From Chloroflexota bacterium (GTDB taxonomy: Bacteria; Chloroflexota; UBA5177; JANWHV01), in contig JAICHN010000149.1 in assembly GCA_025924845.1 (NCBI GenBank), positions 1 to 10,661 of the forward strand: a stretch of DNA of 10,661 nucleotides. The letters are read 5' to 3'. This document shows positions 1 through 6,996 of the stretch, piece by piece. Each line of letters starts with the position of its first letter. Within the stretch, counting starts at the first letter, position 1. A model generated the notes under the pieces. It ran no database searches. It worked only from the letters and a program-made list of their open reading frames with translations, and was not told the DNA's origin. The translations under genes were made by a program, and so were the position numbers.

Positions 1-158
1 ACCGGCAGAGTTGTCGTGCGGCGTGCATGGAGCGCTCGCCGGCACCTGACCCAGCGCTGGGGCCGGCTACGTCGCCGGGCATTTCCGCTTTTCGGCACCG
101 TTGCAGAGTACCAAGCAGCGCAGGATTGTCGTCGCCCCTAGGTCTGGAGAATACTCAA

Positions 159-719
159 ATGATCAACATCAATCTTGACCCCGCTGAGCATCAGGCGAGC
201 ACGAGCTGGGAAATCGAGGCGGTCGCCCGCGAGGACATGGCAGTGATCAAATCGCTGTTCTTCAAGTTGCACCTCTATAATGCCGGCCTCGATCCGCGTT
301 TCGCCCTGGCGGAGGACTGGGGGCGGCACCTCACGGCCCGTATCGAACACGCCCTGGCCGGCCGAGACCACCTCGCGCTGCTGGCCCGGGTCGGGGGGCA
401 GCCGGCAGGCTTCCTCTTGGCGGCAGTCCACGTTGATGATCCTCTTTGGCGGTTTCACGAGTGGGGCGAAGTAGAGGCCCTCTACGTAGAGCGCGCATGG
501 CGCGGCACAGGGCTGGCCGATGAATTATTGGGCCGGGCGCTCGACTGGGCGGCCGAGCGCGAGCTGACGGCGGTGCAACTGTATGTGACCGCCTCCAATA
601 CCCGGGCGATCAGCTTCTATGAGCGGCAGGGCTTCCGTTCTGCCCAAGCGGTCATGCGCACCTTGCTTCCGGTCGGAAAGCGTGACGTTACGGTGGGGTC
701 GCCATGTCCGGCGAAATAA
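159..719 (+). CDS. GNAT-family N-acetyltransferase
   Basis: The 186-residue protein is a single GNAT domain that would transfer an acetyl group from acetyl-CoA to an amine; the acceptor cannot be predicted. The acetyl-CoA binding turn is residues 115-120, Arg-Gly-Thr-Gly-Leu-Ala, matching R/Q-x-x-G-x-G/A, after the beta-4 strand VEALYVE. The late motif with ASNTRAISFYERQGF (about 145-159) is the usual GNAT beta-6/alpha-4 segment. I chose ATG 159 because GGAGA (146-150) lies 8 bases upstream. The frame stays open back to an ATG at 27, but those 44 extra residues are Pro/Ser/Arg-rich, unlike a GNAT N-terminus, and that ATG has no clear ribosome-binding site. The gene converges on the aldo/keto reductase. 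Bases 1-158 show no other gene, only a 12-bp palindrome at 50-61. The family call is confident; the function is unknown. Confidence 0.88.
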   Translation: MININLDPAEHQASTSWEIEAVAREDMAVIKSLFFKLHLYNAGLDPRFALAEDWGRHLTARIEHALAGRDHLALLARVGGQPAGFLLAAVHVDDPLWRFHEWGEVEALYVERAWRGTGLADELLGRALDWAAERELTAVQLYVTASNTRAISFYERQGFRSAQAVMRTLLPVGKRDVTVGSPCPAK

Positions 720-759
720 CCCCCTTCGCTCTACCTCACCGCCTTCCATCGGGAGGCTG

Positions 760-777
760 CCGCGCCGGCCGGCGCGG
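760..777. terminator. GC-rich hairpin between convergent genes
   Basis: CCGCGCC (760-766) and GGCGCGG (771-777) form a 7-bp stem around a GGCC loop; the core 761-776 is a perfect 16-bp palindrome. It lies in the 117-base gap between two genes transcribed toward each other, where a shared bidirectional terminator would be expected. Neither side has a real T-tract (TTGTCG follows on the plus strand), so intrinsic termination is plausible but not shown. Confidence 0.4.
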
Positions 778-836
778 TTGTCGTCGGTAAGACCTGTTCC
801 CCGTATGTGCTCCGGAGGCGTGACGAGTGATGTTGT

Positions 837-1769
837 CTATGCCACGATCTCTTCTATCTGATTCAGCGTCGCCGCATCCAGCTCCCAACCTACGGCGCCC
901 ACATTGCCTTCGACCTGCTCCGGCCGCGTCGCGCCCGCGATCACGGTGCATACTTGCGGCTGCGCCAGCAACCAGGCGATCGCCAGTTGGCTCACCGTCT
1001 TATCGTGTGCTTTGGCGATTTCGTCCAGCTTAGCCACCTTGCCCAGGCGTTCCTCGGTCAGTTGGGCCTGCAGGCGCTCGTTGCCGTGGTACCGTGTCCC
1101 TTCGGGCACCGGCTCACCGGCGCGGTACTTCCCGGTCAGCAGCCCGCCGGCCAGGGGAAGGTAGGGGATCACGCCAATCCCGAACGCGGCACAGGCGGGC
1201 AGGAGTTCGGCTTCAGCCGAGCGCTCGAACAAATTGTAGTGCGGTTGCTCAGACACCAAAGGCGCATAACCGCGTCGATCGCTGGTCCATAGGCTCCAGG
1301 TCAGTTGCCAGGCCGAGAAGTTGGAGGACCCGATGTAGCGCACCTTGCCGGCGCGCACCAGGTCGTCGAAGGCGCGCAGCGTCTCCTCGATTGGGGCCTC
1401 GGCGTCCCAAGAGTGGGCCTGATAGAGATCAATGTAGTCGGTTTGCAGGCGCCGCAAGCTGGCCTCGCATCCCTCGACGATGTGTTTTCGGCTGAGGCCC
1501 TTGTCATGCGGCCCGTCGCCCATCGAGGCGCGCACCTTGGTTAGAATCTCCGCCTGCTCCCGCCTGCCCTTAAGGGCCTTACCGATGATTTCCTCCGAGC
1601 GGCCCCTGCTGTACACGTCGGCCGTGTCCACGGTGGTGACGCCGAGATCCAGGGCGCGATGGATCACTTCAATCGAACGGGCCTCCTCGGTCCTACCGCC
1701 AAAGTTATTCGCCCCCAGCCCCACGGCCGAGACTTTCAGTCCCGACTTACCGACGCTCCGATACTGCAC
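837..1769 (-). CDS. aldo/keto reductase
   Basis: This 310-residue protein is an NADP(H)-type aldo/keto reductase, a cytosolic TIM-barrel enzyme that reduces carbonyl compounds or does the reverse. The complete catalytic tetrad is visible: Asp48 (in VDTADVYS), Tyr53, Lys78 (in ILTK) and His119 (in DYIDLYQAHSWD). Family signatures include GSSNFSAWQL and, near the C-terminus, VIAGATRPEQVEGN, which normally contacts the 2'-phosphate of NADPH. The length is usual for the YajO/GSP69-like short-loop AKRs. The start is GTG 1769, with GGAGGAG (1776-1782) 6 bases upstream, a strong ribosome-binding site. It begins 31 bases after the YfhO-like gene's stop on the same strand, so the two are probably co-transcribed, although no functional link is obvious. 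The physiological substrate cannot be assigned. Confidence 0.93.
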   Translation of the reverse strand: MQYRSVGKSGLKVSAVGLGANNFGGRTEEARSIEVIHRALDLGVTTVDTADVYSRGRSEEIIGKALKGRREQAEILTKVRASMGDGPHDKGLSRKHIVEGCEASLRRLQTDYIDLYQAHSWDAEAPIEETLRAFDDLVRAGKVRYIGSSNFSAWQLTWSLWTSDRRGYAPLVSEQPHYNLFERSAEAELLPACAAFGIGVIPYLPLAGGLLTGKYRAGEPVPEGTRYHGNERLQAQLTEERLGKVAKLDEIAKAHDKTVSQLAIAWLLAQPQVCTVIAGATRPEQVEGNVGAVGWELDAATLNQIEEIVA

Positions 1770-1800
1770 GTGTATCTCCTCCGCTCAGTCCCCATCTCCA

Positions 1801-4389
1801 TCACTCGATCAGTGTAGCCAATCCATCATCGGGAGGCATGACCGGCATGACCGGCATGACCGGCTCTCGCTCGGCCGCTCGTCGGCGGGCAGCCCAGGGC
1901 TTCCAGACCCAGAGCAGCGTCGCCGCGATGGCCAGGGCGCTCAGCACGCTAATCACCAGTCCCGCCAGGTAGGAGACAGGGGCATAGGTGAAGACCAGGC
2001 GGTGCGTACCGGCGGGCACCTGGATGGCGCGCATCAGGTAGTCGGCACGGCGGATCGGCACCGCCTTGCCGTCCAGCCATGCCTGCCAGCCGGGATAGTA
2101 GGCGTCGTTCAGCACCAGGTACGAGGGCGCGCCGGCCCGGAACACCACCTGCACGCTGTTGCTGGTATCGGCGACTACCCGCGCCGCGCCGGGCTGGAGA
2201 TTGCCGGGGATGGGCACCGCGGGCGGGCGTAGCCGATCGGCCCAGCTATCCTGAACGAAACCCAGACCGAACGGAGGCTTGCTCGTCCTGGCATCGAGCA
2301 GCAGTTCTTTGTGCCCGTCGAAGTTTGGTCCCAGCACGGCCTGTAATTGAGCATCCGTGCCCCGCACCACCCGCGCGGCGCTCAGGGGGAGCAGGAAGGC
2401 GCGGGGCAGGGCATCGGGATTGTGGTAGAGATAGGTCACGGTGAAATGGGGCGAGGGATTCCAGAAGGTGCCTTCGGGGAGCAGCCAGGACTGCGTGGCG
2501 ACGGCGCTCAGCAGCTTGAGATTGCCGGACTTCATGCCGGCCACATTGCACAGGCGAGGGCTGATGCCGGGCGCGTTAATCGTGACATCGGTAATCCCGA
2601 CCAGATCGGCCCAGCGGGCATCGAAACAGGTGATCAGGTCGCGGGCATCGGCATTGGAAATCTCGCCCAGGTCGGATGGGGGATGAGTGACCGAGAAATA
2701 GGGACGGAGGGTAACCGGCGCGTAGTCCTCCGCGTCGTAGAGGTCGCCGCTCACCATCCCCTGGCGGTTGGGCATGCTGCGGTCGATGGTCAGCACCCTA
2801 TAGGTGTCCGGGTCGGCCTGAAGCAGGCTGCTCAGCGTCGTGGCGCTATAGTAGGGTGTAGGGTCGAGGAAACGCACCAGGCCCGAGGCGCCGCACCAGA
2901 GATCCAGCAGGGTAAAGCCCAGAAGGAGGAGACGCGCCGCCTGGGGGCGGATCAGGCGCTCCGCCGCGCAGGCCAGAACCAGGACCAGATAGCCGCCAAA
3001 AAGCAGCAGCCGATGAGCGGCCGGGAAGACGGTGGCGAACAGCTCGGGCTGGAGGTCCGGGTGCCCGTCGTACATATACATCACCTGGACCACCGCCACG
3101 ATCACCACGATCAGCGCGCCCGCCCCCAACAGCACCCAGCGGAGCGCGTGCCACAGAGCGAGCGCGCCCTTGCGCTGCTCTAAAAGCCAATCGAAGCCGG
3201 GAGCGGCCAGTACGGCTACGCTCAGCGTGGCGGGGAGCAGCCAGCGCGCGGGCACGCGCACCAGATTGAGCAGCGGCAGGTGGAAGGCCAGGCCATAGAC
3301 GGGAGTATAACGGCCAAAGGCGAATACCACGCCCACGATGAGCAGCGCGGTGTAGAAACGCACATGCGGATCGCGTGCTCGGTAGATCGTCGCCGCTACG
3401 GCCGCCAATAGGGGCAATAGGCCGACGTAAAAGGCGTATTCATGCCAGTAGCCGGCGGCGAACTGATTGAGCCAGTAGGTATTGTCCGGCTCATTTCCTA
3501 CGGCGTCCGGTGAAAAGGCCATCAGCAGTGCGGCTGGGGGAAGCGAGATCTGGCTGGCGCCCTTATAGTCCAGGCCGTTGGAGCGAATACTCCAACCCAG
3601 CACCTGGATGAAGGGGAGCACGATCACCGCTGCCAGGGACAACGCGGCCAGGACGGCCAGAGCGTAGGCGCCGATCAGGCGCCGAGCGCAGGCACGATCG
3701 TGTCGCCAGGCAGCGATCAGCCTCACCAGCAGCAGCGCGCCGACCGGATAGACCGTGAACACCAGGAAACTTATCCCGTTGGCCAGTAGTTGCAGGCCGG
3801 CAGCCGCGCCGAGAAGCAGGGCGGCACGGGCGCTGGGATGTTCCAGCAGGCGGTGCGCGGCCAGGAACACCCAGGGCATCCAGGCGATCACCCCCAACTC
3901 GAACAAATGCCCGGCGTACAGATGGCTAATCAGAAATCCGGAGAGCAGGAAGGCCAGGGCGCCCACCGTCCGCCCGACCCGGCCGGCGCCCGTCACGCCG
4001 GCCAGGGCATAGGAGCCCAGTCCGGCCAGGGCGAAGTGGGCGATCACCAGCAGAGTGATCTCGTCGTTCACGCTGAGAAACTGAAGCGGCCAGAGGAGAG
4101 GATAGGCGATCAGTCCACTGAAGGGCACCAGAGGATAGCCGCCGCCCGCGTAGTTATTCCAGAGCGGCAACAGCCCCTGATCCACCTGATGCTTGATCAG
4201 GGTGAGGAGCGGATAATCGAGCACAATGATATCGCCGCCGAATGGAGGTGTGTTGGTGCCCAGACCCTGATGAAAGAGGAGAATGGGGAGGACCATCAGT
4301 AAGAGCGGCGGCCACCAGGGGGCGAGGGCCGGCAGGGTCGCCCTGATCCGAGCCGTCCACGGCGGGAGGGCGCTAGCGGTATGTGGCAC
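1801..4389 (-). CDS. YfhO-family GT-C-type membrane protein
   Basis: The 862-residue polytopic membrane protein resembles YfhO-family proteins, which have a GT-C glycosyltransferase-like fold; characterised relatives glycosylate cell-envelope polymers using lipid-linked sugar donors. A first hydrophobic segment (about 25-40) is followed by an extracytoplasmic loop with GGDIIVLDYPL (Asp53, Asp58), where GT-C proteins keep their acidic metal/substrate residues. About ten more hydrophobic helices run to about residue 490. A long soluble domain follows and ends in the characteristic YPGWQAWLDGK element, then HRLVFTYAP and a last membrane helix. The short cytoplasmic tail carries VMP repeated three times. 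The start is GTG 4389. It has no Shine-Dalgarno sequence, but a promoter is placed so that the mRNA could start at the GTG. It lies between the histidine kinase and the aldo/keto reductase. Family is well supported; acceptor and sugar are unknown. Confidence 0.85.
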   Translation of the reverse strand: MPHTASALPPWTARIRATLPALAPWWPPLLLMVLPILLFHQGLGTNTPPFGGDIIVLDYPLLTLIKHQVDQGLLPLWNNYAGGGYPLVPFSGLIAYPLLWPLQFLSVNDEITLLVIAHFALAGLGSYALAGVTGAGRVGRTVGALAFLLSGFLISHLYAGHLFELGVIAWMPWVFLAAHRLLEHPSARAALLLGAAAGLQLLANGISFLVFTVYPVGALLLVRLIAAWRHDRACARRLIGAYALAVLAALSLAAVIVLPFIQVLGWSIRSNGLDYKGASQISLPPAALLMAFSPDAVGNEPDNTYWLNQFAAGYWHEYAFYVGLLPLLAAVAATIYRARDPHVRFYTALLIVGVVFAFGRYTPVYGLAFHLPLLNLVRVPARWLLPATLSVAVLAAPGFDWLLEQRKGALALWHALRWVLLGAGALIVVIVAVVQVMYMYDGHPDLQPELFATVFPAAHRLLLFGGYLVLVLACAAERLIRPQAARLLLLGFTLLDLWCGASGLVRFLDPTPYYSATTLSSLLQADPDTYRVLTIDRSMPNRQGMVSGDLYDAEDYAPVTLRPYFSVTHPPSDLGEISNADARDLITCFDARWADLVGITDVTINAPGISPRLCNVAGMKSGNLKLLSAVATQSWLLPEGTFWNPSPHFTVTYLYHNPDALPRAFLLPLSAARVVRGTDAQLQAVLGPNFDGHKELLLDARTSKPPFGLGFVQDSWADRLRPPAVPIPGNLQPGAARVVADTSNSVQVVFRAGAPSYLVLNDAYYPGWQAWLDGKAVPIRRADYLMRAIQVPAGTHRLVFTYAPVSYLAGLVISVLSALAIAATLLWVWKPWAARRRAAEREPVMPVMPVMPPDDGLATLIE
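1835..1863. repeat. 9-bp tandem repeat inside the YfhO-like gene
   Basis: GGCATGACC occurs three times in a row plus two further bases. On the coding strand it encodes Val-Met-Pro three times in the predicted cytoplasmic tail of the YfhO-like protein. The unit is a multiple of three, so gain or loss of copies would keep the frame. Confidence 0.9.
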
Positions 4390-4426
4390 GCCGATTATGG
4401 TAGGGGCGCGCCGCCCGAACTGTCAA
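4390..4426 (-). promoter_or_regulatory. promoter of the YfhO-like gene, probably leaderless
   Basis: On the minus strand a perfect -35 TTGACA (4421-4426) is followed after 18 bases by TACCAT (4397-4402), a 4/6 match to TATAAT that keeps the key T, A and final T. Seven bases separate it from GTG 4389. A start point 7-8 bases after the -10 falls at 4390 or 4389, the start codon itself. The gene has no Shine-Dalgarno sequence, as expected for a leaderless mRNA. Confidence 0.6.
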
Positions 4427-4444
4427 AGAAATCGCGAGTGATCT

Positions 4445-4476
4445 ATCAGGCATCAATAATTCTATTGATGCCTGAT
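4445..4476. repeat. perfect inverted repeat, 14-bp arms
   Basis: ATCAGGCATCAATA (4445-4458) and TATTGATGCCTGAT (4463-4476) are exact reverse complements around the loop ATTC. The element lies in the 114-base gap after the histidine kinase and about 19 bases upstream of the -35 box of the YfhO-like gene. It is clearly AT-richer than its surroundings. It could end the kinase transcript, but no T-tract follows it on either strand; an operator acting on the adjacent promoter is the alternative. Confidence 0.85.
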
Positions 4477-4503
4477 GGGCCAGTTTATTGGATGACCCGG
4501 AGC

Positions 4504-5277
4504 TTAGTTCATGAGAACCGGGGCACGGGGGAGGGTGAACCAAAAAGTGTTGCCCGTCCCCTGATCCGCCGCCTGCACTCCAATCTTGCCGTCCATTGCC
4601 CCGACCAGTCGGCGGCAGATGTAGAGGCCCAGGCCGGTGCCGGCGGTAAGGCCGGAGATATTCCGCGTGGCGCGAAGGCGGCTGAAGCGAATAAACAGCT
4701 GTGCTTGCTCGTCGGGAGTGAGCCCGATCCCGTAATCCGCTACCTCGACTCGGATGACGGCGCCGGCATCCTGCAGGCGCACGACGATCGGCGTGGTGGG
4801 AGGTGAATACTTGGCCGCGTTATCGAGGAGGTTGACCAGTACCTGCGCCACTCGCTCCGGATCCGCCCAGGCGGTGGGCATCTCGGCAGGCTGCTCCACC
4901 ACGACATGGCGCCCCCTGTGAACGGCGCCCACCTCCTCAATGGCCCGTTCGATCAAAAGCCCCAGGTCGGCGCGGTCCAGGCGCAATTCGACCTCGCCAA
5001 GCAAGTGAACGGCAAGCGAGAGATCGCCCACCAAGCGTTCCATGCGCAGAGTGGAGCGCATGATCTGCTCTACGTTCCGGATCCGCTTCTGCTCCGGAAG
5101 GTCACCCCAATGGGTAAGCAGCAATTGTGAAAAGCCCCGGATCGTGGCGAGCGGCATACGCAATTCGTGTGACAGCGAGGCAAGAAATTCGGCATTGGTG
5201 GTCAGCGGATCGTCCGCGATCCTCGGGGCGAGTGGAGTCACGGCATCATCCCATGGGCTACTTCGGTCATCGGTCAT
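4504..5277 (-). CDS. minimal cytosolic sensor histidine kinase
   Basis: From ATG 5277 this is a 257-residue two-component kinase consisting only of a HisKA dimerisation/phosphoacceptor domain (about 27-95) and an HATPase_c ATP-binding domain (about 135-251). The H-box is SHELRMPL with phosphoacceptor His37. The N-box is NLLDNAAKYS (149-158), the G1 box DYGIG (181-185), an F-box LFIRF follows at 194-198, and the G2 box is GTGLGL (213-218). No transmembrane segment, PAS or GAF domain is present, so any signal must reach it through a partner or its short N-terminus. No response regulator lies in the window. The residue four after the histidine is Met, where Thr or Asn supports phosphatase activity in this kinase class. 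The start is uncertain: in-frame ATGs at 5313 and 5428 and an opening to 5496 exist, but the extension is low-complexity and runs into the Nudix gene on the opposite strand. A weak -10-like GACAAT lies 6 bases before ATG 5277. Confidence 0.88.
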   Translation of the reverse strand: MTDDRSSPWDDAVTPLAPRIADDPLTTNAEFLASLSHELRMPLATIRGFSQLLLTHWGDLPEQKRIRNVEQIMRSTLRMERLVGDLSLAVHLLGEVELRLDRADLGLLIERAIEEVGAVHRGRHVVVEQPAEMPTAWADPERVAQVLVNLLDNAAKYSPPTTPIVVRLQDAGAVIRVEVADYGIGLTPDEQAQLFIRFSRLRATRNISGLTAGTGLGLYICRRLVGAMDGKIGVQAADQGTGNTFWFTLPRAPVLMN

Positions 5278-5352
5278 GGACGCATTGTCAGCCCGGCGCT
5301 CCCCTGAAGCCATCCCCAAATCGGATAGCCCGTGTGGTGGGGCCCTATTGCC

Positions 5353-5384
5353 CGCGAGGCGGTGGATCTTGGGCGCGCCTCGCG
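5353..5384. repeat. inverted repeat between divergent kinase and Nudix genes
   Basis: CGCGAGGCG (5353-5361) and CGCCTCGCG (5376-5384) are perfect 9-bp arms around a 14-base centre. They lie in the roughly 148-base region separating the divergently transcribed histidine kinase and Nudix genes. The position suits a regulator site controlling either gene. On the plus strand TTTGAGG follows, too weak for a confident terminator, and no upstream plus-strand gene ends here. Confidence 0.55.
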
Positions 5385-5412
5385 TTTGAGGATGCGCCGG
5401 CTCAAAATGCAT

Positions 5413-5418
5413 TAGTAT
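5413..5418 (+). promoter_or_regulatory. -10 element for a leaderless Nudix mRNA
   Basis: TAGTAT matches TATAAT at 4 of 6 positions, including the important T, A and final T. It ends 7 bases before ATG 5426, the same distance as at the YfhO-like gene. No purine-rich ribosome-binding site precedes the ATG. No -35 box is recognisable at 16-18 bases, so this rests on the -10 and its spacing alone. Confidence 0.4.
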
Positions 5419-5425
5419 TCTTGTC

Positions 5426-6067
5426 ATGGACGACCAATCACCGCTCTCTTTGGATCCGACCTCCCTGGCCGCCTGGGCCGATGAGTTGCGCGCCATGGCG
5501 GCGATTGGCCTGCTGTATAGTTCGGACCATTTTGACCGGGAACGCTATACGCGGCTCCAGACCCTGGCGGCGGAGATGCTGAGTGCCGCCACCGGGCACC
5601 CCGCCGACGCCGTCGAAGCGGCGCTGACCAAGGAGGTGGGCTATGTGACGGTCAAGGTGGGAGTGGCGGCGGCGGTCTTCGACCCGGCTGGTCGGATCCT
5701 GCTCCTGCAGCGACGCGACAGCGGCCTATGGGCCATGCCCGGCGGCTGGGCCGACGTGGGTACCGATACGCCGGCCGGCATGACGGCGCGCGAAGTGCGC
5801 GAGGAGACGCGGCTGGAGGTTCGTGTCGATCGCCTGCTGGGCCTCTACGATAGCCGCTTCCGCCGTTTCCGCCACCCTCATCACCTGTACCACATCGTTT
5901 TCCATTGCACACCGATTGGGGGCAGTCCCGAGGTGACCGAGGAATCGCTGGCCATCGACTACTTCACGGAGCGCGATTTGCCTCCGCTGGCCTTCAGCCA
6001 CGTCGATGCCGTACATGACGCCTTCCGCCAGTGGGCCGACCCCACGCTCCCTCCGGTATTTGATTGA
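5426..6067 (+). CDS. Nudix hydrolase with helical N-terminal domain
   Basis: The 213-residue protein has two parts. Residues about 14-57 (WADELRAMAAIGLLYSSD, then FDRERYTRLQTLAAEML) look like the helical Nudix_N domain found in ADP-ribose or CDP-choline pyrophosphatase-like proteins. Residues about 74-205 form the Nudix fold, which cleaves nucleoside diphosphates linked to another group using Mg or Mn ions. The catalytic helix keeps R122-E123-x-x-E126-E127, but the preceding loop departs from G-x5-E-x7-REUxEExGU: from Gly107 there is one extra residue, Asp114 stands where Glu is usual, and Arg129 replaces the last Gly. ATG 5426 is preferred because the helical domain starts soon after it and a -10-like element sits upstream. 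It is divergent from the kinase and convergent with the IclR regulator. The Nudix call is firm; the substrate is uncertain. Confidence 0.9.
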   Translation: MDDQSPLSLDPTSLAAWADELRAMAAIGLLYSSDHFDRERYTRLQTLAAEMLSAATGHPADAVEAALTKEVGYVTVKVGVAAAVFDPAGRILLLQRRDSGLWAMPGGWADVGTDTPAGMTAREVREETRLEVRVDRLLGLYDSRFRRFRHPHHLYHIVFHCTPIGGSPEVTEESLAIDYFTERDLPPLAFSHVDAVHDAFRQWADPTLPPVFD

Positions 6068-6154
6068 TCCAGGGCGGGCGGCGCTTTTGTGTAGCCCCGG
6101 TTCGCAAGGTCGGCCTCCGGTGGCAGCCCAGGGGAATCTCCCACGCGAACCTTG

Positions 6155-6910
6155 TCAGTAGGCAAGGTGGGGATGACTGCCGTCGAAATGGGCGAACTCT
6201 TCACCCAACACCTGCACGATCCGTTCCACACCCAGCATGAGCAAGCGCTCCCGCGGCCCGCTCACCGCCACGGCGCCAATCAGCAGACGGTCGTGGCCGA
6301 TGTAGGCGGGGACGGCCACGCAGATCACGCCCGTATAACACTCCTCCATGTCTACCGCGTAGCGCGCTTCTCGCACCGACTCCAGCACCCGTTTCAAGTC
6401 GGCGACCGATTTGGTCGCCCGTTCGGTCCCGCCCTGAAAGTCCACCGTGCTCAGCGCGTTCTCCAGCTCGGCGCCATCCAGGGCCGACAGATACGCTTTG
6501 CCCAGGGCGGATGCATGCATCGGGCGCACCGATCCCACCGACTCGCGCACCCCCACGGCATGACGGCTGGGAGCATAGACCAGGTAGACCATCGACGATC
6601 CACTCGGCACACCGAGCACGGCTGACTCGCCAAGCCGATCTCTGACTCTTTCCAGCATGGGCAGGATCAATCCCGGCAAGGCCAGATGCTCGTGACCGTT
6701 CCCGGCCAGGGTGTAAAGGTGCGTCACGTTCAGGGAAAACGACTTGGCGTCGGGATCCTGCCGCACCCAGCCGTGTTCGCTCAGGGTCTGGAGGATTCTC
6801 CACCCCGTGCTGCGGTCCACACAGAGATGACGCGCCACGTCCGCGGCCGTGCGGGGCGCCTCGGCCAGGAGTTCGAGGGTCTGCAATCCTTGGGTCAGCG
6901 CTTTACTCAT
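6155..6910 (-). CDS. IclR-family transcriptional regulator
   Basis: The 251-residue protein has the two-domain IclR layout. A winged helix-turn-helix occupies about 5-60; residues TAADVARHLCVDRSTGWRIL form the helix-turn-helix and GWVRQD starts the wing. An effector-binding domain spans about 75-245, with the usual PMHASALGKAYLSAL and GVICVAVPAYIG segments. IclR proteins are dimers or tetramers that repress or activate catabolic operons in response to small carbon compounds, often an intermediate of the pathway they control. The ATG at 6910 is preceded by AAAGGG, a reasonable ribosome-binding site. The gene is divergent from the creatininase-family gene and ABC importer, the typical position for the regulator of that locus. 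Its promoter -35 overlaps a palindrome, suggesting autoregulation. The ligand is unknown. Confidence 0.94.
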   Translation of the reverse strand: MSKALTQGLQTLELLAEAPRTAADVARHLCVDRSTGWRILQTLSEHGWVRQDPDAKSFSLNVTHLYTLAGNGHEHLALPGLILPMLERVRDRLGESAVLGVPSGSSMVYLVYAPSRHAVGVRESVGSVRPMHASALGKAYLSALDGAELENALSTVDFQGGTERATKSVADLKRVLESVREARYAVDMEECYTGVICVAVPAYIGHDRLLIGAVAVSGPRERLLMLGVERIVQVLGEEFAHFDGSHPHLAY

Positions 6911-6938
6911 ACCAGCCCTTTAGCTCGATCTACCCATT

Positions 6939-6967
6939 ACTATCCACCATGCGATGTGATTTGGCAA
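6939..6967 (-). promoter_or_regulatory. promoter of the IclR-family gene
   Basis: On the minus strand TTGCCA (6962-6967, 5/6 match to TTGACA) is followed after exactly 17 bases by GATAGT (6939-6944, 4/6). The predicted start near 6932 gives a leader of about 22 bases that includes the AAAGGG ribosome-binding site. The -35 overlaps the left half of the palindrome at 6964-6975, so a protein bound there would block it. Confidence 0.6.
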
Positions 6968-6975
6968 CACGTTGC
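6964..6975. promoter_or_regulatory. candidate IclR operator palindrome
   Basis: GCAAC and GTTGC flank a 2-base centre. Related half-sites lie further right: GCAAT at 7004, and CATTCTGCAAC (7032-7042) and CATTCTATGCAAC (7049-7061), whose GCAAC cores are 19 bases apart. Clustering between two divergent promoters next to an IclR gene suggests binding sites for that regulator. This is inferred from position and repetition, not from a known motif. Confidence 0.45.
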
Positions 6976-6996
6976 AAGAAAACGGCCCCGAAGGGC

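Noticed and set aside
27..158. 44-residue N-terminal extension of the acetyltransferase
   Set aside because: Pro/Ser/Arg-rich and unlike GNAT N-termini; ATG 159 has a well-placed GGAGA site.
2347..3183. Open plus-strand frame of 278 codons antisense to the YfhO-like gene
   Set aside because: Gln/His/Gly-rich translation without a domain, fully inside a strongly supported membrane-protein gene.
5278..5496. N-terminal extension of the histidine kinase as a sensor domain
   Set aside because: Low-complexity sequence with no hydrophobic or PAS-like pattern, containing the 5353-5384 inverted repeat and overlapping the Nudix coding region.
6099..6151. GGTTCGC / GCGAACC inverted pair in the Nudix-IclR gap, resembling a tRNA T-arm or a terminator
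   Set aside because: The GTTCGCAAGG stretch lacks the T-loop pattern and no acceptor stem or anticodon arm can be formed; the arms are 39 bases apart with no T-tract, too weak to call.
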